From an uncultured Eubacteriales bacterium (GTDB taxonomy: Bacteria > Bacillota > Clostridia > Oscillospirales > CAG-272), in contig CAKSVM010000021.1 of NCBI GenBank assembly GCA_934503195.1, forward strand, positions 1 through 40,203: 40,203 nucleotides of DNA. Direction: 5' to 3'. The translations under genes and the position numbers were made by a program. Positions within the stretch are counted from its first letter, which is position 1. Each line of letters begins with the position of its first letter. Below the pieces are notes generated by a model that was not told the origin of the DNA, ran no database searches, and saw only the letters and a list, made by a program, of their open reading frames with translations. This document shows, piece by piece, positions 14,621 through 21,614 of this stretch.

Positions 14621-15583
14621 ATGACTCAGAAACAGCTTGCCGAACTGCTCGGCGTCTCCGGCTCGACCGTGACGAAAGCTCTACAGGAATCAAAGGAAGT
14701 CAGCAAGGAGCTTCGCGAAAAGATCATCTCCGAGGCAAATCGGCTCGGGGTGAAGAGACGGCCGCGGAAGACACGGAAAAAACTGAACATTCTCGTGATC
14801 GTCCCCGAGTTCCGGAGCGAGTTCTACGGCGAGGTGCTGGGGATTCTGAACACGATCGCGCGCGAGCGGGGCTTCAATATGTTCGCCGCCGAGACGAACT
14901 TTGACCGCGACGCGATAAGGGGATTCCTGCCGCCCAGATCGGTTTACTACGACGGGGTTATCGCCGAGGGTCCCGCCTACGGAAACGAAAGGGCGATGCT
15001 TGACCTCAAGAAGTGCGGCGTTCCGATAGTCACGGTCAACACCGGCTCAAAGGATTTCGACGCGATTTCGGCCGACATTCCCGGCGCGATGGAGGAAGTG
15101 ATCGGACGGCTCATAAAAAGCGGGCGGAAGCGGATCGGCTACGCCGGGGAGAATTACTCGATGGCGCGTGAGATATCCTTCCGGAAGGCGGCGGAGAAGT
15201 TCGGGGTGCTTCGCGAGGAGTACATATTCAGTTCGGAGCTTCGGTTCGCGGCGGCGGGAGCTGAGGGGTTTGAGAAGCTGTATTCGCTTCCCGAGCCGCC
15301 CGACGCGATAATCTGCGCGTATGATTACATTGTGATCGGACTTCTGAACGCGGCGTGGAACGCGGACGTAAGCGTTCCCGAGAAGCTGGCGTTAGTCGGC
15401 TTTGACAATCTCCGCGCGGCGGCGAGCTACCGGCTGGGGATCACGACGATAGACCAGAAGAGCCGCGCGCTGTACGAAAAGGTGGTCGACCGTCTGATGC
15501 TGCGAATAAACGGCGACGATTCCCCGACCGTGAGGATTCTGGTGAAGAGCGAGATTGTGGTACGTGAAACCGCAATAATATAA
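14621..15583 (+). CDS. LacI-family transcriptional regulator
   Basis: 320 residues. The N-terminal helix-turn-helix (TQKQLAELLGVSGSTVTKAL) and hinge region are followed from ~57 by a periplasmic-binding-like effector domain (LNILVIVPEFRSEFYGEVLG, YDGVIAEGP, PDAIICAYDYIVIGLLNA, KLALVGFDN, TTIDQ). Such proteins repress sugar-use genes until a sugar ligand binds. The nearest candidates for control are the HAD gene downstream, the beta-helix gene and the gene itself. The start is preceded by AAGGTGA. The stop is 11 bases before an intergenic repeat copy, and no hairpin terminator of its own is visible. Confidence 0.93.
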   Translation: MTQKQLAELLGVSGSTVTKALQESKEVSKELREKIISEANRLGVKRRPRKTRKKLNILVIVPEFRSEFYGEVLGILNTIARERGFNMFAAETNFDRDAIRGFLPPRSVYYDGVIAEGPAYGNERAMLDLKKCGVPIVTVNTGSKDFDAISADIPGAMEEVIGRLIKSGRKRIGYAGENYSMAREISFRKAAEKFGVLREEYIFSSELRFAAAGAEGFEKLYSLPEPPDAIICAYDYIVIGLLNAAWNADVSVPEKLALVGFDNLRAAASYRLGITTIDQKSRALYEKVVDRLMLRINGDDSPTVRILVKSEIVVRETAII

Positions 15584-15593
15584 TCTTCCCTTT

Positions 15594-15737
15594 TTTCGTG
15601 AGGTGAGCCGAAGGCGAACGGGGTGAGCGCAAAGCGCGAATCCCCTCCTGACAGAACCGTGATAAACCCTTTTGCAGTAAACTAACCCTGACGTTCGAGT
15701 GCAGGGTCGCACCCTGCCCGCGGCGGCTCGCCGCAAA
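15594..15737 (+). repeat. intergenic repeat family, copy C
   Basis: A single unit. The core CCTCCTGACAGAA...CTAACCCTGACGT is at 15644-15694. It is preceded by the GTGAGGTGAGCCGAAGGC block and a GCGCAAAGCGC hairpin, and followed by GCAGGGTCGCACCCTGC and GCGGCGGCTCGCCGC. The CGTGAGGTGAG left end matches copy A at 12196-12206. Confidence 0.88.
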
Positions 15738-15767
15738 AAGAATTTACACAGAATTTTCTGATATCTC

Positions 15768-15796
15768 TTGCAATCCTGACAAATCTGTTGTATAAT
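15768..15796 (+). promoter_or_regulatory. promoter of the HAD phosphatase gene
   Basis: TTGCAA (15768-15773), 17 bp, TATAAT (15791-15796). A CTGACA lies inside the spacer but is too close to the -10 to serve as the -35. Confidence 0.7.
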
Positions 15797-15823
15797 AAAA
15801 GAAAACCCTCAAAGGAGACACAC

Positions 15824-16630
15824 ATGAAGACCGATCTTAAAGCTCTTCACGACAAAAAGGCGTTCATATGCGACATGGACGGCGTCATCTATCACGGAAA
15901 CCGACTGCTCCCCGGAGTGCCGGAATTCACCGACTGGCTCAAAGCAAACGGCAAGGATTTCCTCTTCCTCACAAACTCGTCAGAGCGCGCGCCGCGCGAA
16001 CTCGCGCAGAAGCTCAGCCGGATGGGACTTGACATAAGCGAGGAGCATTTCTATACGTCCGCGCTGGCTACGGCGGCGTTTCTGGCCTCGCAGTGTCCGG
16101 GCGGAAGCGTTTATGTAATCGGCGAGCCGGGACTTGTCAACGCCCTGTATGACGCGGGACTCTCGATGAACGACTACAATCCCGATTACGTCGTCTTCGG
16201 CGAGACGAGATCCTTATCCTACGAGAAGATCGAACGCGCGGCCGAGCTTGTCATGAAGGGCGCGAAGCTTATCGGAACGAACTCCGACATAACCTCTCCG
16301 GGCGAGCGCGGAATAATTCCGGCCTGCCGTGCGCTGATCGCGCCGATTGAACTGGCCACAAACCGGAGCGCGTATTTCATCGGAAAGCCGAACCCCCTGA
16401 TCATGCGTCACGCGCTGAAAACCCTCGGATGCCATCACGCCGAGGCGGCGATAATCGGAGACCGGATGGACACCGACATCATCGCGGGAATCGAGAGCGA
16501 GCTTGACACGGTGCTTGTGCTTTCGGGAGTGACGTCGCTCGACACGCTGACAAAGTTCCCCTACAGACCGAACTACATTCTGAACGGCGTCGGGGACATT
16601 CCGAAGGACGAGATCCTGATCGGGCAGTAA
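15824..16630 (+). CDS. HAD-superfamily (NagD-like) phosphatase
   Basis: A 268-residue cytoplasmic HAD-IIA hydrolase. Motif I is FICDMDGVIYHG with the nucleophile Asp (~18), motif II is FLTNSSERAP (~53), the lysine region is IGKPNPLIMRHAL (~191) and motif IV is IGDRMDTDI (~215), with the C2 cap between. The family dephosphorylates small phosphorylated metabolites such as sugar phosphates, nucleotides or glycolytic by-products; the substrate is unknown. AAAGGAG lies 6 bases before this ATG. It has its own promoter and terminator. Confidence 0.92.
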   Translation: MKTDLKALHDKKAFICDMDGVIYHGNRLLPGVPEFTDWLKANGKDFLFLTNSSERAPRELAQKLSRMGLDISEEHFYTSALATAAFLASQCPGGSVYVIGEPGLVNALYDAGLSMNDYNPDYVVFGETRSLSYEKIERAAELVMKGAKLIGTNSDITSPGERGIIPACRALIAPIELATNRSAYFIGKPNPLIMRHALKTLGCHHAEAAIIGDRMDTDIIAGIESELDTVLVLSGVTSLDTLTKFPYRPNYILNGVGDIPKDEILIGQ

Positions 16631-16647
16631 TCACAGAAGCTGAAAAG

Positions 16648-16672
16648 AGGAGGAGTTCCGGCTCCTCCTTTT
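16648..16672 (+). terminator. intrinsic terminator of the HAD gene
   Basis: AGGAGGAG/CTCCTCCT (16648-16655, 16662-16669), 6-base loop, followed by TTT. Confidence 0.85.
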
Positions 16673-16679
16673 GTGCGGC

Positions 16680-17152
16680 GTGCCGCCGCTCCCAGACGTC
16701 AGGCAGGGTGCGACCCTGCACTCGAACGTCAGGGTTAGTTTGTGCTGAGTTGATTCTCACGTTTCTGTCAGGAGGGTTCGGAGTTGCCGCTATGCGGCTA
16801 CTCCTTCACCCGTTCGGGCTTTGCCCTCACCTAAAGGAAAAAGATACACGCATACGTATAAAAAAAAAAGGGGAATGACCCCCAAAAATACGCGTATTTG
16901 CGTATAAGCGCATCGATTTACCATGTTAAAGCGGCGGGGGAGCCCCCGCGGGCAGACGTCAGATGAAGGATGTGCTGAGTTGATTCTCTCGGTTCTGTCA
17001 GGAGGGGGTCGCGCTCCGCGCTCGCCCCGCTCGGGCTTCGCCCTCGCCTAAAGGAAAAAGATATACGCATGCGTATAAAAAAAATATGGGAGAGTACCCC
17101 CAAAAATACGCGTATTTGCGTATTTGCGTATCGATTTACCATACTAAAGCGC
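16680..17152 (-). repeat. inverted compound copy of intergenic repeat family (copies D and E)
   Basis: Read on the minus strand the order is: T-run module (17048-17150), GC block, core E (16956-17005), hairpin GCGGGGG/CCCCCGC, T-run module (16832-16930), GC block with GAGTAGCCGCATAGCGGCAACTC, core D (16726-16775), GCAGGGTCGCACCCTGC. The junction from the GGGGGCTCCCCC hairpin into the AATACGCGTATT module is the same as in the compound copy at 12184-12567, but in opposite orientation. In E the TAACCC part of the core has been replaced. The 582-bp gap 16631-17212 holds only this element and terminators. Confidence 0.9.
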
Positions 17153-17167
17153 ACTGCCGAAAGAACC

Positions 17168-17190
17168 GGGAGAGGCACCCAGCCCCTCCC
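17168..17190 (-). terminator. possible terminator of pot operon
   Basis: GGGAGAGGC/GCCCCTCCC (17168-17176, 17182-17190) pairs with one G-U on the minus strand, 22 bases after the potD stop. The following GGTTCTTTC is a weak U-tract. Confidence 0.5.
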
Positions 17191-17212
17191 TTAACGGATA
17201 ACCTTCTTATTA

Positions 17213-18424
17213 TCAGCCGTTCTTCTTCTTTCTCTGCGACCTTATCACGTTGATGCCGATCGACAGGCCAAGACAGCCTATCAGGAATACCGGAATCGTC
17301 CACGGGTCGGTTGAGTTCGCCGTCAGAATCGACGTCCAGAGCTCGTCCATCAGCTTCGTTGTCGCCGTCGGAAGCGCGATGAAGACCTCCGTGTTCGAAA
17401 GTATCTCCTCGTCAGGATAGCTTATCGGATCCTCCGCCGTCTCCGGGTCAAGATTCTCCTTCACCTCGGCCTGCGGGGTTGAGTAGCAGATGTACTCGAT
17501 GTTCGCCAGCGCGGTCCGCGTCTCGGTCATGTAGTTTATATACATCTCGGCCGCTTCCTTGTTCTTCGCGCCCTTCGGGATACACAGCGCGTCGACGAAG
17601 AGGTTCGTTCCCTCCTCCGGCACCATGTAGGCCAGATCCGGATTGTCGCCGATCATCGTTATCGCGTCACCGGCGTAATAGGGAGCCAGAGCGGCCTCGC
17701 CGCCCGTCATCTTGTCGAAGATCTCATCCATGACGTAGGCCTGCACCAGAAGCTTCTGATCGGTCAGAGCCGCCGCCGCGAGTTTAAGCTCCCGCTCGTC
17801 GGTCGTGTTCATCGAGTAGCCGAGGTACTTGCAGGCGATCGCGAAGGCGTCGCGGGAATTCGAGAACATCAGGATCTCGTTCGCGTACTTTTCGTTCCAG
17901 AGGATTCCCCACGAGCCGAGATCCTCTTCATCGACCATTGTCGTGTTGTAGATCAGTCCGACCATTCCGACCGTGTAGGGAACCGAGTATTCCTCGGTCG
18001 GGTCGTATTCGATGCCCTTGTAGCTTGCCATGATCTTGTCATAGTTCGGGATGTTGCCGAAGTCGAGCTTTTCGAGCATATCCTCGTTTATCATCCGGGC
18101 GACCATGTAGTCGGAGGGGATTATGACGTCGTAGCTCGCCCCGCCCGATTTGAGCTTCGCGTAGAGCTCCTCGTTCGTCGCGAAATTCGTGTAGTTGACC
18201 TTGATTCCGGTCAGCTTCTCAAACTCCTTGTTCGTGTCGAAATCGCCTTCGTTGCCCTCGTCGACCGAGATGTACTCGCCCCAGTTGTAGACGTTGATCG
18301 TCACGTTCTGTCCTCTGAAGCGATCCCAGTCGTAGTCGTCGGAATAGGGAATGTCCTCGTAGTCGGCACGGAGCGGCAGAATCAGGATCGTCGCGGCGAG
18401 CAGCGCGGTTATGAGCTTCTTCAT
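17213..18424 (-). CDS. potD: spermidine/putrescine-binding protein, C-terminally anchored
   Basis: A 403-residue extracytoplasmic solute-binding protein of the PotD/PotF type (VTINVYNWGEYI, YDVIIPSDYMVARM, TVGMVGLIYNTTMV, CIPKGAKNKEAAEMYINYM). The signal-like N-terminus (MKKLITALLAATILILPLRA) has no lipobox cysteine. Instead a hydrophobic helix near the C-terminus (IPVFLIGCLGLSIGINVI) followed by RSQRKKK should tether it to the membrane. The ATG at 18424 overlaps the potC stop as ATGA. The reading frame stays open upstream to 18721, but that part is inside potC and is not credible. Last gene of potABCD. Confidence 0.93.
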   Translation of the reverse strand: MKKLITALLAATILILPLRADYEDIPYSDDYDWDRFRGQNVTINVYNWGEYISVDEGNEGDFDTNKEFEKLTGIKVNYTNFATNEELYAKLKSGGASYDVIIPSDYMVARMINEDMLEKLDFGNIPNYDKIMASYKGIEYDPTEEYSVPYTVGMVGLIYNTTMVDEEDLGSWGILWNEKYANEILMFSNSRDAFAIACKYLGYSMNTTDERELKLAAAALTDQKLLVQAYVMDEIFDKMTGGEAALAPYYAGDAITMIGDNPDLAYMVPEEGTNLFVDALCIPKGAKNKEAAEMYINYMTETRTALANIEYICYSTPQAEVKENLDPETAEDPISYPDEEILSNTEVFIALPTATTKLMDELWTSILTANSTDPWTIPVFLIGCLGLSIGINVIRSQRKKKNG

Positions 18425-19215
18425 TTCGCCGCCCCCTTCTTTGCCGACTCGGAACGCTTTATGTCCGAAAGATTCATCACGAGAAGTATCACGAGCACCA
18501 CGACGAAGATTATCGCCGAAAGCGCGTTGACCTCGGGCGAGACCTTTCTTCTGGTCATCGAGTAGATCGTGATCGGCAGCGTCTGCGACGTCGAGCCGTG
18601 CGTGAAGTAGCTTATCGTGAAGTCGTCGATCGAGTAGGTCAGCGACATCAGGAATCCGGTCAGGATTCCCGGCATTATCTCGGGTATCACGACGTGCCTG
18701 AAGGCCAGCAGCGGACTGCATCCGAGATCGAGCGCGGCGTCGTAGAGATTCTTGTTCATCTGACGGAGCTTCGGCAGGACGTTCAGAACGACATACGGGA
18801 CGCAGAAGGTGATGTGCGCGCAGATCAGGGTGAAATACCCCAGATCGATGTGGAGCGCGACGAAGAGGAGCATCAGCGAGACTCCCGTGACCATCTCGGA
18901 GTTCATGATCGGGATATAAGTGACGTTGACAATGAGCGAGCGGGTGATCTTTTTCATCTTGTAGATTCCGATAGCCGCCGCGGTTCCGAGGATGGTTGAG
19001 ATTATCGAGGCGATCGCCGCCACGATCAGGGTATTTAAGAGACTCTTCAAGATGACCTCGTTGTTGAAGAGCTTTTTGTACCAGTCAAACGTGAAGCCAG
19101 TCCAGACCGTTCTGGACTTTGACTGGTTGAAGGAGTTTGCGATCAGCACAAAGATCGGCGCGTAAAGGAAGAGGAAGACCAGACCGATGTAGATCTTCGA
19201 GGAAATCTTTTTCAC
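18421..19215 (-). CDS. potC: polyamine ABC transporter permease PotC
   Basis: A 264-residue inner-membrane permease with about six helices and the EAA-loop segment DAALDLGCSPLLAFRHVVIP (~170) that docks on the ATPase. It is homologous to PotC and pairs with PotB. The ATG at 19215 overlaps the potB stop by 4 bases and its stop overlaps potD by 4, indicating translational coupling. Confidence 0.95.
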   Translation of the reverse strand: MKKISSKIYIGLVFLFLYAPIFVLIANSFNQSKSRTVWTGFTFDWYKKLFNNEVILKSLLNTLIVAAIASIISTILGTAAAIGIYKMKKITRSLIVNVTYIPIMNSEMVTGVSLMLLFVALHIDLGYFTLICAHITFCVPYVVLNVLPKLRQMNKNLYDAALDLGCSPLLAFRHVVIPEIMPGILTGFLMSLTYSIDDFTISYFTHGSTSQTLPITIYSMTRRKVSPEVNALSAIIFVVVLVILLVMNLSDIKRSESAKKGAAK

Positions 19216-20129
19216 AGCAGTACTCCTTCCATATCCTCATTGTCGAGCTGGTTGGTTATCGACATACAGAGGAAGATGAATACCATCAGCACAAGCGAGA
19301 TCGCCGCGCCGAGACTCGGGTTGTAGGCGTTTCCGAGGAACTGAAGGTCGATGAGGTCGCCGATGAGCATATTCGTTCCGCCGCCGAGCATTCTGGATAT
19401 TATAAACGTAGAGACCGACGGCACGAAGACCATCGTGATGCCCGAAGCGACGCCCGGCATCGAGAGCGGCATTATCACTCTGCAAAGCACCTGAAACGAG
19501 TTCGCGCCGAGATCCTGAGCGGCCTCGATCGTGCGGTCGTCGATTTTCGTCATCACCGAGTAAAGCGGCATGACCATGAAGGGGAGATAGTTGTAGATCA
19601 TTCCGAGTACGACCGCGCCCTGGGTGTTGATCATATTGAAGGGGCCGAGGCCGATCAGTCCGAGAAGCTTGTTTATGAGTCCGTTCTTCTCAAGGAGCGT
19701 CATCCACGCGTAGGTGCGGAGAAGGAAGTTCATCCACATCGGGAGCATGACGAGCATCAGCGCGAGCTTCTGCCTTGTGTAGAACATTCTCGAAATCATA
19801 TATGCCAGCGGATACGCGATCACAAGGCAGATCACCGTCGCGATCAGCGCGAGCCACGCCGAGTTCATGAGTACGGTAGAGTAGCGGCTGACGTCGAGGA
19901 TATTCTGAATCGTGAAGACGGTCTTCTCGGTGAGCTCGGGCTCGACCTCGTTTTCCTCGCATTCGGCGAGATAATCCGCCAGCTCCTCCTCGGAGAGAAT
20001 GTTTCCGTCAGCGTCGCAGGTGGCGGTGGTGGTGAAGGCGAAAACGGCTATGAGAATCAGCGGGACGACTATGAATACAATCATCCAGACAAGATACGGA
20101 GCCGCCGCGAGTTTAGATCTGCTGCTCAA
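19212..20129 (-). CDS. potB: polyamine ABC transporter permease PotB
   Basis: A 305-residue permease. The first helix (APYLVWMIVFIVVPLILIAV) is followed by an unusual acidic extracytoplasmic loop rich in Asp/Glu (~37-70) and five more helices. The EAA motif is EAAQDLGANSFQVLCRVIMP (~208). The start overlaps the 3' end of potA by 17 bases. Forms the membrane channel with PotC. Confidence 0.95.
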   Translation of the reverse strand: MSSRSKLAAAPYLVWMIVFIVVPLILIAVFAFTTTATCDADGNILSEEELADYLAECEENEVEPELTEKTVFTIQNILDVSRYSTVLMNSAWLALIATVICLVIAYPLAYMISRMFYTRQKLALMLVMLPMWMNFLLRTYAWMTLLEKNGLINKLLGLIGLGPFNMINTQGAVVLGMIYNYLPFMVMPLYSVMTKIDDRTIEAAQDLGANSFQVLCRVIMPLSMPGVASGITMVFVPSVSTFIISRMLGGGTNMLIGDLIDLQFLGNAYNPSLGAAISLVLMVFIFLCMSITNQLDNEDMEGVLL

Positions 20130-21222
20130 TGTCGCTGCCCTCCGCCCCGGATTCGGACTTGAAGTAGTTTACCTTCTTCACGTCGCTCTTCTTCATTATG
20201 TGGATGTCCTCGGGAGTCAGGGTGATTCCGACGATATCGCCGACCCTAGGAGCCTTTGTCGAATGGATGACCCAGACGTCGGAATACGCGCGGACGATGA
20301 TCTCATAGTGAACGCCCTTGAACTGCACGTTCTCGACGACGCCGTTCAGAACCTCGTCGGACGCGGGGACAATCTGGATATCCTCGGGACGGATGACGAC
20401 GTCGACCGGTTCCATCGGGGCAAAGCCCTTGTCGACGCACTCGAAGTTGTTCCCGGCAAACTCGACGAGGAAGTCCTTGTGCATGATTCCCGGGAGGATG
20501 TTCGACTCACCGATGAAGTCGGCGACGAAAGCGTTCTTCGGCTCGTTGTAGATATCCTGCGGAGTTCCGATCTGCTGGATCATGCCGTCCTTCATGACGA
20601 CGACGGTGTCCGACATTGTGAGAGCCTCCTCCTGATCGTGGGTGACGTAGATGAAGGTGATCTCCATTCTCTGCTGGATTTTCTTGAGCTCAATCTGCAT
20701 TTCCTTACGGAGCTTTAAGTCAAGCGCGCCGAGCGGTTCGTCGAGTAGCAGCACCCTGGGATTGTTGATGAGAGCGCGCGCGATCGCGATTCTCTGCTGC
20801 TGGCCGCCCGAGAGCTGGTTCACTCCGCGTTTATCGAAGCCCTTTAAGTCGACGAGTTCGAGCATTTCACCGACGCGTCTGGCTACCTCTGACTCGGGAG
20901 TCTTCTTGAGCCGTAAACCGAACGCGACGTTCTCGTAGACATTGAGGTGGGGGAAAAGAGCGTACTTCTGAAAGACGGTGTTCACCTGACGTTTGTAGGG
21001 CGGAAGATCGTTGATTCTCTTTCCGTCGAACATGACGTCGCCCGAGTCGGGAGTGATGAATCCGCCGACGATGCGCAGTGTCGTCGTTTTTCCGCAGCCC
21101 GAGGGGCCTAAGAGGGTGACGAATTCCTTGTCGTGGATGTCGAGATTTATCCCGCGAAGCACGGGTTCGCCCTCGAATTCCATCCTGATGTCTTTCAGCT
21201 CGATGATTTTGTTTTTGTCCAT
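20113..21222 (-). CDS. potA: polyamine ABC transporter ATPase PotA
   Basis: A 369-residue cytoplasmic ATPase. Walker A is GPSGCGKTTTLR (~40), the signature is LSGGQQQRIAIARAL (~135), Walker B is VLLLDEPLGALD, the H-loop is YVTHDQEEAL, and a C-terminal TOBE-type regulatory domain runs from ~280. It powers uptake with PotBCD. The ATG at 21222 (MDKNKIIELK) is chosen because homology begins there. Its ribosome site is weak: AAGGA is only 1 base away and GAAGGAG about 15 bases away. The frame remains open upstream without family resemblance. Confidence 0.94.
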   Translation of the reverse strand: MDKNKIIELKDIRMEFEGEPVLRGINLDIHDKEFVTLLGPSGCGKTTTLRIVGGFITPDSGDVMFDGKRINDLPPYKRQVNTVFQKYALFPHLNVYENVAFGLRLKKTPESEVARRVGEMLELVDLKGFDKRGVNQLSGGQQQRIAIARALINNPRVLLLDEPLGALDLKLRKEMQIELKKIQQRMEITFIYVTHDQEEALTMSDTVVVMKDGMIQQIGTPQDIYNEPKNAFVADFIGESNILPGIMHKDFLVEFAGNNFECVDKGFAPMEPVDVVIRPEDIQIVPASDEVLNGVVENVQFKGVHYEIIVRAYSDVWVIHSTKAPRVGDIVGITLTPEDIHIMKKSDVKKVNYFKSESGAEGSDIEQQI

Positions 21223-21378
21223 TTCCTTTTTTCTTTGCTCCTTCTTGTAAAAAATATAATCGCAAATCCCCGGCGAAAAAAAACACCCGGAAGAAGAACC
21301 GCTGACCGCTTTGTCGTGCGAATTCAAAAAACGAGTGGTAAAACAAATCGCCGTACCCTTTGCATGATAGGAAACTGA

Positions 21379-21437
21379 CCAGACGGATGTCCGTTTGGTT
21401 CGAGAGATATTATAGCAGATATCGCGGAAAAAATCAA
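21379..21437 (-). promoter_or_regulatory. pot operon promoter and start-site hairpin
   Basis: Minus strand: TTGATT (21432-21437), 17 bp, TATAAT (21409-21414) with an extended -10 TG. Just downstream CCAAACGGA/TCCGTCTGG (21379-21398) forms a near-perfect inverted repeat at the start of a ~180-base leader. The rest of the leader (21223-21378) shows no recognised riboswitch. The stretch 21438-21572 is AT-rich and shows nothing further. Confidence 0.75.
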
Positions 21438-21572
21438 TAGGTTTCGCGAAAAATCCTGAAAATCCGGAAATTTTCTCAGTTTATTCCGATTTTTCCGTGA
21501 TTAAGCCCCGATAAATTGACGAATCCGCCGATTTCCTCGCTTTTCCTCACTTTCCCTCACGTTTTGAGAACG

Positions 21573-21603
21573 AAAAAGGATCTCCCGGCGTCCGGAAGAC
21601 CCT
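21573..21603 (-). terminator. terminator of the solute-binding lipoprotein pair
   Basis: A 12-bp stem (21577-21588 with 21592-21603, two G-U pairs in RNA), 3-base loop, followed by TTTTT on the minus strand, 11 bases past the stop codon at 21615. Confidence 0.85.
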
Positions 21604-21614
21604 CTCTGCCTTGT

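Noticed and set aside
15774..15796. CTGACA as the -35 of the HAD promoter
   Set aside because: Only 9 bp separate it from TATAAT; TTGCAA at 15768 has the correct 17-bp spacing.
12184..17152. Composite transposon bounded by the inverted repeats
   Set aside because: No transposase or target-site duplication is visible and the enclosed genes are core sporulation genes.
18425..18721. N-terminal extension of the potD reading frame
   Set aside because: It lies wholly inside potC, is out of character, and the signal-like N-terminus starts at the ATGA-coupled ATG at 18424.
21223..21402. Riboswitch in the pot leader
   Set aside because: Only one near-perfect hairpin at the start; no known polyamine-responsive or other riboswitch pattern was recognised.
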